From NCBI GenBank assembly GCA_964602735.1, contig CAZRRV010000041.1, forward strand, positions 1 through 13,192: a stretch of 13,192 bases of DNA, given 5' to 3'. Shown here piece by piece: positions 1-6,145 of this stretch. Every line of letters begins with the position of its first letter. Position 1 is the stretch's first letter. Below the pieces are notes generated by a model, which made no database searches, was not told the origin of the DNA, and was given only the letters and a program-made list of their open reading frames with translations. The stretch is from CAZRRV01 sp964602735 (lineage in GTDB: Bacteria; Bacillota; Clostridia; Oscillospirales; Acutalibacteraceae). Position numbers and translations under genes: made by a program.

Positions 1-20
1 TAATTCCGCCCGGCTTTTTT
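1..20 (+). terminator. possible right arm of a terminator cut by the window edge
   Basis: The window opens with a GC-rich stretch (cgcccggc) followed directly by T6. This is how the descending arm and T-tract of a plus-strand intrinsic terminator look, but the left arm would lie outside the window, so it cannot be confirmed. Confidence 0.25.
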
Positions 21-125
21 CATCGGACGAGCCTATTATACGCAAAACCATAGTAGACACCCCGGCGCGGGCTGTGCTTTCCGCCCGGGTCGCGTCGTTT
101 AGTTTGCCCCTATACGCAAGCGATA

Positions 126-161
126 CGCCCGCGAATAAAGCCGTTGTGTTATTTGCGGGCG
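126..161. repeat. inverted repeat (13-bp stem, one mismatch)
   Basis: Left arm 126-138 (cgcccgcgaataa) pairs with right arm 149-161 (ttatttgcgggcg) with one mismatch, around a 10-base loop. The arm begins with the same CGCCCGCGA sequence as the tandem array at 251-518, so it is probably a diverged relative of that hairpin. No T-tract follows on either strand, so it is not called a terminator. Confidence 0.6.
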
Positions 162-194
162 GGATTGGGAAGAAGAGAAAGATCGCCTATTCCT

Positions 195-227
195 CCGCCC
201 GGGGTGTTATGGGGACACCCCGGGCGG
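195..227. repeat. strong GC-rich inverted repeat
   Basis: Left arm 195-207 (ccgcccggggtgt) and right arm 215-227 (acaccccgggcgg) are perfect complements around a 7-base loop (tatgggg), giving a 13-bp stem. It has no T-tract. It lies between the hairpin at 126-161 and the tandem array at 251-518 and is part of the same hairpin-rich non-coding block. Confidence 0.65.
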
Positions 228-250
228 GCGCGTAAGACGCGCGGCATCGG

Positions 251-518
251 TCGCGCAATCGGGTTATCGGCAAAACGAAAATTAAAACGCCCGCGAGTAA
301 AGCAAAATTAAACTCGCGGGCGGCCGCGCAGTGCGCGGTTCCATGTCGCGCAATAGGGTTATCGGCAAAAACGAAAATAAAACCGCCCGCAAGTAAAGCA
401 AAATTAAACTCGCGGGCGGCCGCGCAGTGCGCGGTTCCATGTCGCGCAATAGGGTTATCGGCAAAAACGAAAATAAAATTGCCCGCGAGTAAAGCAATGT
501 GAAACTCGCGGGCAATTT
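251..518. repeat. tandem array of a ~95-base hairpin-bearing unit (2 full copies and 1 partial)
   Basis: Copies start at 251, 346 and 442 with tcgcgcaat(a/c)gggttatcgg, so the period is 95 then 96 bases. Each copy carries a hairpin: 288-298/312-322 (11 bp), 383-394/408-419 (12 bp, one mismatch) and 476-490/504-518 (15 bp, perfect). Copies 1 and 2 also carry a small ccgcgc-agt-gcgcgg hairpin (for example 324-338). The outer stem pairs differ between copy 3 (aaatt/aattt) and copies 1-2 (cg or ccg/cgg) yet still pair. An open reading frame on the minus strand through this block (593-282) only translates the repeats, for example RDMEPRTARPPASLILLY twice, and has no support as a gene. Confidence 0.85.
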
Positions 519-557
519 ACCGTGGTTTACCGTAAAACCAAACATCGCGACCGAGGG

Positions 558-610
558 GGCGCGCACTGCGCGCCGCGTCATGGGTGCGGGCACTGCCCGC
601 CACTGCCCGC
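558..610. repeat. two short GC-rich hairpins with ACT triloops, plus a 10-base direct repeat
   Basis: ggcgcgc-act-gcgcgcc (558-574) and gcgggc-act-gcccgc (586-600) are perfect stems around the same triloop. The decamer cactgcccgc occurs twice in a row (591-600 and 601-610). The small hairpins in the 251-441 units have the same form on the other strand (agt loop). Together they suggest one family of palindromic repeats rather than a gene. Confidence 0.6.
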
Positions 611-662
611 CGGCGAAGAACCGGGGGCGAACATCACCGCCCCGCCGAAAAGTGAAATAAAG

Positions 663-699
663 CGTAAGCCCGGAACACCGATGTGCTCCGGGTTTTTAC
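663..699 (+). terminator. terminator-like hairpin between the repeat block and the regulator gene
   Basis: cccgga (669-674) pairs with tccggg (687-692), followed by T5 (693-697). Outer bases cgtaa and ttacg also pair after a small bulge. The T-tract favours the plus strand; on the minus strand, where it would end the AraC-type gene, the following sequence (cttacgcttt) is a poorer tail. It may act in both directions. Confidence 0.5.
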
Positions 700-708
700 G
701 TATCGGTA

Positions 709-1500
709 TCAAACGTTATCGTATTTCGCCCGCTCCTCAAATCGGAGGGCGGATCGTTTATATTCCAGCGGTGATTTCCCGGTATGCTGACGAAAAGCGG
801 CTGAAAACTGAGAGGCGTTTCCGAATCCGCAGTTTTGCGCAATCGTTTTAACGGAAAGATCCTCCTGCTGTAATAACAGCTTCGCCTGCGTGATGCGGGC
901 CTCGAGGATATACTGCTTGGGGGAAACGCCGTAAATGCTCTTAAAGATGTGCCGGAAATAATGATAGCTGTACCCGATGCTTTGCGCCAGATCCTCCAGG
1001 GAAATGGAAGCGCCGATATTGGAATGAATGAAATTCGTGACATACTGCATTGATCTGAGTATGTCTTTTTCCGTATCCGACGCGGCGTTGCTCCGCCGTA
1101 AAACCGTAATAATCAATTCCTCCAAAAGCGCCGTCAGCAGATCCTGGTAATAAAGATTCCGGGTTTTCAGTTCTTTTTGAATTTTGGCCGTAAGGCGGTA
1201 AACCGAACGGTCTTCATCCACCAGAAGGCCGCGGGGGAGAGGGGTGCCGAGTCGATCGTTGTAGTTGAAACCGATATACATTAGATTGACGGTGGACGTG
1301 GTCCAGTCGCAGTGGCGGATTTGCGGCGGAATCAGGCAGAAGGTGTGGTCGGAATACGGATATTCGGTGTCCTCCACTTTGGAAACGCCCGTTCCGTCGA
1401 TGTAATACACAAGTTCGTAACAGTCGTGCGTATGAAGGTCGACCCGGTAATCGCTGATATTACTGTGGCTCATGGAAAAACATAAAGACGCGTCTGCCAT
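709..1500 (-). CDS. AraC-family transcriptional regulator
   Basis: A 263-residue DNA-binding regulator with an N-terminal cupin-like effector domain and a C-terminal AraC/XylS domain. The cupin half shows the usual HTHDCYELVYYIDGTG pattern at residues 23-38. The DNA-binding half (about 148-250) has both helix-turn-helices: SLEDLAQSIGYSYHYFRHIF at 167-186, and the signature NCGFGNASQFSAAFRQHTG (223-241) followed by SPLEYKR. The length is normal for the family. The ATG at 1500 is the first usable start; the nearest Shine-Dalgarno-like run (gaaggg) is about 14 bases upstream, so initiation may be weak. The gene is divergent from the sugar-transport cluster. In Clostridia such regulators next to Lpl-type transporters usually activate the adjacent operon in response to a sugar; that role here is inferred from position and from the paired repeats at 1720-1750. 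Confidence 0.93.
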   Translation of the reverse strand: MADASLCFSMSHSNISDYRVDLHTHDCYELVYYIDGTGVSKVEDTEYPYSDHTFCLIPPQIRHCDWTTSTVNLMYIGFNYNDRLGTPLPRGLLVDEDRSVYRLTAKIQKELKTRNLYYQDLLTALLEELIITVLRRSNAASDTEKDILRSMQYVTNFIHSNIGASISLEDLAQSIGYSYHYFRHIFKSIYGVSPKQYILEARITQAKLLLQQEDLSVKTIAQNCGFGNASQFSAAFRQHTGKSPLEYKRSALRFEERAKYDNV

Positions 1501-1547
1501 AACCGAACACGCAACCCTTCTTTAATTTTTCGGAACCTTCCTTTTTA

Positions 1548-1553
1548 ATTATA
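1548..1553 (-). promoter_or_regulatory. possible -10 element of the AraC-family gene
   Basis: On the minus strand this reads TATAAT, 48 bases upstream of the ATG at 1500. No good -35 lies 17 bases further up (ttttat is the best), so this could be an activator-dependent or weak promoter. Confidence 0.35.
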
Positions 1554-1580
1554 AAACAATATACACGGAAATAAAAGACC

Positions 1581-1598
1581 CAAATTTCCCGAAATTTG
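1581..1598. promoter_or_regulatory. inverted repeat in the divergent intergenic region
   Basis: caaattt (1581-1587) and aaatttg (1592-1598) are perfect inverted repeats around cccg. The site is about 30 bases upstream of the possible -10 of the regulator gene, so it could be an operator. The remaining intergenic stretch to about 1715 is GC-rich and shows nothing else recognisable. Confidence 0.35.
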
Positions 1599-1719
1599 CA
1601 CGTACGTCGGTTTTCGATTTAAGACGGCGCCCCGTGCCGCGGACGCTTTGCCCGAGCGAAATTCCGAGCGCAGCGCCGGCACTTCCCGGCAGCCGCGTCG
1701 GAGATCGCATGTTTTTATA

Positions 1720-1750
1720 AAAAATGGCTAAGTGATGTCGAAAAATGGCT
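1720..1750 (+). promoter_or_regulatory. candidate AraC-type operator: paired direct repeats
   Basis: The decamer aaaaatggct occurs at 1720-1729 and again at 1741-1750. The spacing is exactly 21 bases, two turns of the helix, which is the arrangement typical of dimeric AraC-family activators. The downstream copy ends 17 bases before the -35 of the promoter at 1768-1796. Binding by the neighbouring regulator is inferred. Confidence 0.55.
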
Positions 1751-1767
1751 CAATCCGCCAATTTTTG

Positions 1768-1796
1768 TTGCAAAAACTAATTTTTCTTGTTAGCAT
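1768..1796 (+). promoter_or_regulatory. predicted sigma-A promoter of the transport cluster
   Basis: TTGCAA at 1768-1773 and TAGCAT at 1791-1796, 17 bases apart, match the -35/-10 consensus at 4 of 6 positions each. A short inverted repeat (gttag 1789-1793, ctaac 1801-1805) overlaps the -10 and the probable transcription start and could bind a repressor. The leader to the ATG at 1876 is about 70 bases. Confidence 0.5.
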
Positions 1797-1860
1797 TACA
1801 CTAACGAGGTGCATTATCCCGTAAAATTTTCTGGTTGTATTCGTTTTTCGGTGTGAAAAT

Positions 1861-1867
1861 AAGGAGG
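1861..1867 (+). promoter_or_regulatory. ribosome binding site that decides the start of the first cluster gene
   Basis: AAGGAGG lies 8 bases before the ATG at 1876. A TTG at 1870 is in frame but only 2 bases from the site, so the ATG is preferred. Confidence 0.8.
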
Positions 1868-1875
1868 CATTGTTT

Positions 1876-3405
1876 ATGAAATCGGTTCGAAAACACATCG
1901 CGCTCATGCTGGCGCTTGCCCTCTGCCTGGTTTTTGCCGTCCCCGTTGCGTCGGCCGCCGGCGATTTACCGGAGTATGATCATGCCTGGTGCTTTCAGCA
2001 CGGAGACAAACAAAAGCCGGAAGGGGCGGCCGCCGGCACCGACAAGGTTTATACCTACGAGTACGGTGTGCGGGGTACGTTCGCTCCCCTGACCAAGTAC
2101 AGAAGCGACTGGGGCACTTACGGCGCCTGGACGTTAGACGGCAATCCTCCGTCGGTCGCCGACGGGTTTCTCAGCGGGTCGGGCGATAACGACGGCGCGA
2201 TTGTATGGACCGCCCCGCGCGACATGAGCGTTGAGATATCGAGTACCACCGAGGTGAAGCTCGACGGTCAGAACGCGTCGAAGTGCGACGGGGTCGGAAT
2301 AATGGTGCTTCAGCAAAGCGGGAAACAGTTCCATCCCTTATGGCCCTCCGCCGGGAACTTTACTTGGTACGATGTGAAAGCCTCCGGGTCGACCAAACTG
2401 TCGGGGCTGCACACTCAGGTAAAGGCGGGGGAACGTCTGCTTTTCGTGGTTCATTCCCTGGGCGACGATTCCGTCGGAGACACCGTCGACATTACCCCGA
2501 AGGTAGTGCAGACTGCCGGCCAGGCGGCCTATCCGTCCGGGTTCCAGAACTGGCCGAATCAGGGGTCGTCCGGCGGCGCGACCACCGCTCCTCCCTCTAC
2601 CGCGGTGGATCCTTTCGCCAATCCCACCCAGCTTTCCGTGCTGTTCTCCAAAGAATCCGCCACGATCGGGCCTCTCTCGCTGCAAAGCGGATATGACGGG
2701 GAATACCAGAGCCTTACCCTCTATCGGAACGACTGGCACTGCTGGACTGCCGGGGGCAGCAGCCCGGCCATAGGCGCCGACTATATGGGCGCTTTCGCGA
2801 AGCACGACGCCGTTGTTATGTATACCGCTCCGAAAGCCGGTACCGTTAAGGTAACCAGCGCCATTCCCCTCGAACTTGACTGGCCGAACGAAAGCGACGG
2901 GGTAACGGTGATGGTTCTGGTTAAAAACCGGACAGGGGAACGCCCCCTGTGGCCTTCCGACGGGAAATGGGAGTGGGAGCGTATCGATCCCGGCGAGCAG
3001 GTTAAGCTCCCCGAAATTACCGCCTATATGGAAAAAGACGATCAAATTCACGTCATACTCCGCTCGATCGGCGGCGATGTTCACGACAGTATGAAGATCG
3101 ACCCGATATTCGACCTCGATCCGTCGAAATCGGGGAAGATACCGCAGGGAGTTGAGCGCACCCGTCCCACCGACGACGACTACACCAAGGCACTGCTTGA
3201 TCTGCCCGGTACTCTTGATCCGCCGGCCGGTTCGCCGAACGGCGGCTCGGGTTCTCCCGCTTCTTCGCAGAGCGGAGGATCGGGTCTGTCGCCGGTATGG
3301 ATCGTCGTGATCGCGGTCGGCGGCGTCCTGATTGTCGCGTGCGCCGTTGTTACCGTGTGCCTTATCAGGAAGAAAAAGAGAGCGAAGGCAGGGGAGCCGA
3401 AGTGA
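1876..3405 (+). CDS. membrane-anchored surface protein with two copies of an unrecognised beta-rich domain
   Basis: A 509-residue exported protein of unknown function. Residues 1-28 are a signal peptide (positive start, hydrophobic core, VASA-AG cleavage region). Two related domains follow, about 35-212 and 253-412. They share Y-R-x-D-W near the start, an AxVxxTAP strand (108-114; 312-319), S(or C)DGVxxMVL (137-145; 340-348), LWPSxGxxxW (155-164; 358-367) and a closing V(K)AGD-like strand with RSxG/HSLG. A Gly/Ser/Pro-rich linker (about 440-471) leads to a transmembrane helix (474-496) and a KKKR stop-transfer tail, so the bulk faces outside. The repeats of the protein at 9023-11092 follow the same pattern. 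A beta-sandwich that binds carbohydrate is a reasonable guess, not shown. The gene is first in the cluster and overlaps permease 1 by GTGA at 3402-3405. Confidence 0.85.
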   Translation: MKSVRKHIALMLALALCLVFAVPVASAAGDLPEYDHAWCFQHGDKQKPEGAAAGTDKVYTYEYGVRGTFAPLTKYRSDWGTYGAWTLDGNPPSVADGFLSGSGDNDGAIVWTAPRDMSVEISSTTEVKLDGQNASKCDGVGIMVLQQSGKQFHPLWPSAGNFTWYDVKASGSTKLSGLHTQVKAGERLLFVVHSLGDDSVGDTVDITPKVVQTAGQAAYPSGFQNWPNQGSSGGATTAPPSTAVDPFANPTQLSVLFSKESATIGPLSLQSGYDGEYQSLTLYRNDWHCWTAGGSSPAIGADYMGAFAKHDAVVMYTAPKAGTVKVTSAIPLELDWPNESDGVTVMVLVKNRTGERPLWPSDGKWEWERIDPGEQVKLPEITAYMEKDDQIHVILRSIGGDVHDSMKIDPIFDLDPSKSGKIPQGVERTRPTDDDYTKALLDLPGTLDPPAGSPNGGSGSPASSQSGGSGLSPVWIVVIAVGGVLIVACAVVTVCLIRKKKRAKAGEPK

Positions 3406-4307
3406 AAAAAGCGGTCGATTACCTGAAAAACCACTGGCAGCTTTATTTGATGTTTTTGCCGGCCGCGGCTCTGCTTATCGTTTTCAACTATGTGCCCATG
3501 TACGGCGTAGTGCTGGCGTTTAAGGATTTTTCGCCGAGAGCCGGCATTGTGGGGAGCCCGTGGGTAGGGCTGAAAAATTTCAGGGCTCTGTTTGCCGATC
3601 CGTATTTTTTCACGGTGCTCGGCAATACTCTGAAAATCAGTCTGCTGAAATTCGTCTGCGGGTTCCCGGTTCCCATTATACTGGCGCTTATGCTCAACGA
3701 AGTGCGCAGTTCCAAATTCAAGCGGACGGTTCAAACTTTTTCCTACCTTCCCTATTTTATTTCGTGGGTTGTTGTCGCGGGTATTCTTATCAACATATGC
3801 AGTGTGGAAGGCGGAGTCGTCAACCAGATCATCCAGTTTTTCGGCGGAAAGCCGATTAACTTTTTCGGGAACGGGAAAGCGTTCCTTGTTCTGGTGATTA
3901 TCTCCGATATATGGAAGGGCGCCGGCTGGGGCACCATCATTTACTTTGCCGCCCTTTCGTCGATCGACCCCGTGCTTTACGAGGCGGCCAGTATCGACGG
4001 GGCAAACCGTTGGCAGCGCATGGCGCACATTACGGTTCCGTCGCTGGGGCCGGCCGTTTCCATCAACCTGATTATGACCTGCAGCAACTTCATGTACGCC
4101 GGGTTCGACCAGATTTTCAATCTGTACAACCGCACGGTTTACGAAAGCGCCGATATTATCGACACCTACGTGTACCGTATCGGCATTACCGACGGAAATT
4201 ATCAAATGTCTACCGCCCTGGGGCTTTTCAATTCCGTTATAAGTCTGGTATTGATTCTGCTGGCTAACAAGCTGATTAAGAAACTCGGAGGGCGGGCGCT
4301 ATGGTAA
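3402..4307 (+). CDS. sugar ABC transporter permease, LplB type
   Basis: A 301-residue inner-membrane subunit of a CUT1-type carbohydrate importer. The N-terminus HWQLYLMFLPAAALLIVFNYVPMYG (11-35), followed by AFKDF, is typical of the LplB/YteP group. About six hydrophobic segments follow. The cytoplasmic EAA loop that contacts the ATPase is YEAASIDGANRWQRMAHITVP (193-213). The GTG start at 3402 overlaps the previous stop (GTGA), with ggggag at 3391-3396 as ribosome binding site; starts further upstream would add a charged extension read from the previous gene in another frame. The stop overlaps the start of permease 2 by 7 bases, so the two are translationally coupled. No ATPase gene is in the cluster; a shared MsmX-type ATPase elsewhere is the usual solution for this transporter group. 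Confidence 0.95.
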   Translation: MKKAVDYLKNHWQLYLMFLPAAALLIVFNYVPMYGVVLAFKDFSPRAGIVGSPWVGLKNFRALFADPYFFTVLGNTLKISLLKFVCGFPVPIILALMLNEVRSSKFKRTVQTFSYLPYFISWVVVAGILINICSVEGGVVNQIIQFFGGKPINFFGNGKAFLVLVIISDIWKGAGWGTIIYFAALSSIDPVLYEAASIDGANRWQRMAHITVPSLGPAVSINLIMTCSNFMYAGFDQIFNLYNRTVYESADIIDTYVYRIGITDGNYQMSTALGLFNSVISLVLILLANKLIKKLGGRALW

Positions 4308-5185
4308 AGGCGAAACACGGTATAAAGCGCGGAATTGGAGATCGCATTTTCTCCCTCGTAAACGGGTTTTTTCTCTGCCTTGTGGCGCTGGTTACCCTTT
4401 TTCCGCTGGCGTATGTTCTGTGGAAGTCTTTAACGACCTACTCGGTGGATAAAATGGGGGTGCGCCATACGCACTTCGACTTCGGGTCTTACCAGTACAT
4501 CTTTCACGATAATTCCATTATCAAAGCTTTTCTGCTTACAGTGGTAGTGGTGATAATTTCCACCGCTCTGCACGTGATGATTACGATGATGGCGGCGTAC
4601 ACTCTGTCGAAAGACAATCTTAAGGGATGCAAATTTCTTACGGCGTTTGTTCTCATCACCATGGTTTTTTCCGGCGGTATTATGCCGTACTACATTTTAA
4701 TCGGGAACCTGGGTCTGCGCAATAATCTGCTGGTGTACATTATCCCCGGGCTTGTATCGGGATTTAACATTGTCGTGGCGCGCAACTTCATGTCGAGCAT
4801 TCCCTCCAGTCTCGAGGATGCGGCGAAAATCGACGGCGCCTCAGATTTTGCCGCCTTTTTCCGAATCGTACTGCCCCTTTCAAAGCCGATAATCTGCACT
4901 ATAGCCTTGTGGTTCGCGGTCGGAAAGTGGAACGATTATATGACCGGAATGCTGTACATCAAAGACGCGGACATGAAACTTTTGCAGAATGTGCTGCGGG
5001 ATATGCTGATTACCAACACCGGCATATCCGACGCGCTCGGCCTCGGAACGAGCGACAAATTCATGCTGATGGAAAACATCAAAATGGCGGTTATCATCGT
5101 TGCCACGGTTCCCATTCTCTGCATTTATCCCTTTGTGCAGAAATACTTTATCAACGGAACAATGCTGGGCGCCGTAAAAGAGTAG
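4301..5185 (+). CDS. sugar ABC transporter permease, LplC/YtcP type
   Basis: A 294-residue second permease, partner of the product of 3402-4307. It has the family's N-terminal helix (17-41), the long extracellular first loop with YQYIFHDNSIIKAF (65-77), the EAA loop LEDAAKIDGASDFAAFFRIV (171-190) and LPLSKPII after it, the GKWNDY motif (208-213), and the family ending FINGTMLGAVKE. ATG at 4301 is preceded by ggaggg (4287-4292), 8 bases away. The long loop around 215-258 (DMKLLQNVLRDML ... SDKFMLMENIKMA) is characteristic of this group, which takes up oligosaccharides and is fed by large LplA-type lipoproteins such as the one at 6142-7728. The substrate cannot be told from the permeases. Confidence 0.95.
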   Translation: MVKAKHGIKRGIGDRIFSLVNGFFLCLVALVTLFPLAYVLWKSLTTYSVDKMGVRHTHFDFGSYQYIFHDNSIIKAFLLTVVVVIISTALHVMITMMAAYTLSKDNLKGCKFLTAFVLITMVFSGGIMPYYILIGNLGLRNNLLVYIIPGLVSGFNIVVARNFMSSIPSSLEDAAKIDGASDFAAFFRIVLPLSKPIICTIALWFAVGKWNDYMTGMLYIKDADMKLLQNVLRDMLITNTGISDALGLGTSDKFMLMENIKMAVIIVATVPILCIYPFVQKYFINGTMLGAVKE

Positions 5186-5200
5186 GAAGGTCGTTGCCGT

Positions 5201-6145
5201 TTGAAATTGCTGATTGATACCGATATCGGCGACGATATCGACGACGCGCTGGCGATTGTGCTGGCGTTCAGGCTCGGGGCCGACGTCGCGGGAATTACCA
5301 CCGCCTACAAGAACACGCGGCTGCGAGCGCGGCAGGTGAAAAAACTGCTTTCCCTTTTGGGCGTTTCCGAAGTTCCGGTGTACGCCGGCTGCGGAGATTC
5401 CCTTTGCGGAAGCAATCCGGCGGACGAGGTATTCTGCCAGTATACGCCCGACCTTTCGCTGCAGGAATACGCCCCCGATAACGGGGAAGAGTGGGCGAAC
5501 GGTGAATCGGCGGTCGATTTTATAATCGGGTCGGCACGGAAATACGGGAAGGATCTTACGATTCTCGGTATAGCTCCGCTTATGAATATTGCAAGGGCCA
5601 TACGGAAAGCGCCCGACGCGATGCGCGGAGTCGGGAGAATCGTTTTGATGGCGGGCGCGTTTTTCGAGCAGTTTATCGAGTGGAACGTGCTGTGTGACCC
5701 GGAGGCCGCGAAAACGGTGCTCGACTTTGACGTTCCCGTTTACTGCGTCGGAACGGACGTTACGATGCCGTGCGGGGTAACGCGCGACGAGTACCGCCTT
5801 ATGACGGAAGGCGCGGGTTCCGAACTTTCGCGGTACCTGGCGCGGATTGTTGAAAAATGGGCGGATTTTTCCCGCCGGCTGCCCGTTTTGCATGACCCGC
5901 TGGCGGCGTATTTCGCCGTTACGGGGAAATGCGTGGAGTTCGAGATGCACAGAATCGAGGTGGAACTCGGAGGTTCCTGTTGCCGGGGTATGACCCTTAA
6001 CCTGGACAATGTAAACCGTCATGCCCCGAATCCGCAGGAAGGCAGGCGCGTTTCGGTAGGGCGGCATGTAAATGCCGAGGCGTTCAAGCGGGTATTTTTT
6101 GACCTGGTATTCGCGCAAAACAAAAAGGAGGAAGAGATTGCATGA
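5201..6145 (+). CDS. nucleoside hydrolase family protein
   Basis: A 314-residue cytoplasmic enzyme (no signal peptide) of the inosine/uridine-preferring nucleoside hydrolase fold, which in known members cleaves the N-glycosidic bond of ribonucleosides with a bound calcium ion. The calcium-binding signature DTDIGDDIDDALAI is at 6-19. GIAPLMNIA (123-131) matches the usual GPLTNIA strand. EWNVLCDPEAA (160-170) matches the ribose-binding EFN..xDPEAA loop. HDPLAAY (231-237) supplies the conserved His and the last calcium Asp. The length is normal. The start is TTG at 5201, with ggaagg at 5185-5190 ten bases upstream; no ATG is available nearby in frame. The stop overlaps the next start (ATGA, 6142-6145). 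Lying between permeases and binding protein, it probably acts on the imported compound. Whether that is a nucleoside or another glycoside is not known. Confidence 0.93.
   Translation: MKLLIDTDIGDDIDDALAIVLAFRLGADVAGITTAYKNTRLRARQVKKLLSLLGVSEVPVYAGCGDSLCGSNPADEVFCQYTPDLSLQEYAPDNGEEWANGESAVDFIIGSARKYGKDLTILGIAPLMNIARAIRKAPDAMRGVGRIVLMAGAFFEQFIEWNVLCDPEAAKTVLDFDVPVYCVGTDVTMPCGVTRDEYRLMTEGAGSELSRYLARIVEKWADFSRRLPVLHDPLAAYFAVTGKCVEFEMHRIEVELGGSCCRGMTLNLDNVNRHAPNPQEGRRVSVGRHVNAEAFKRVFFDLVFAQNKKEEEIA

Noticed and set aside
251..518. CRISPR array
   Set aside because: The whole ~95-base unit repeats, including what would be the spacer, and there are only three copies and no cas genes.
282..593. 103-codon minus-strand open frame with repeated peptide
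   Set aside because: It only translates the tandem hairpin array and the ACT-loop hairpins. There is no ribosome binding site, and the peptide repeats mirror the DNA repeats.
1555..1860. riboswitch or small RNA in the divergent region
   Set aside because: No recognisable riboswitch core or terminator-antiterminator pair. The features seen are explained better as operator and promoter.
2338..3084. 248-codon minus-strand open frame opposite the first surface protein
   Set aside because: Shadow frame: the plus-strand protein has signal peptide, repeats and anchor, and the minus frame has no recognisable content.
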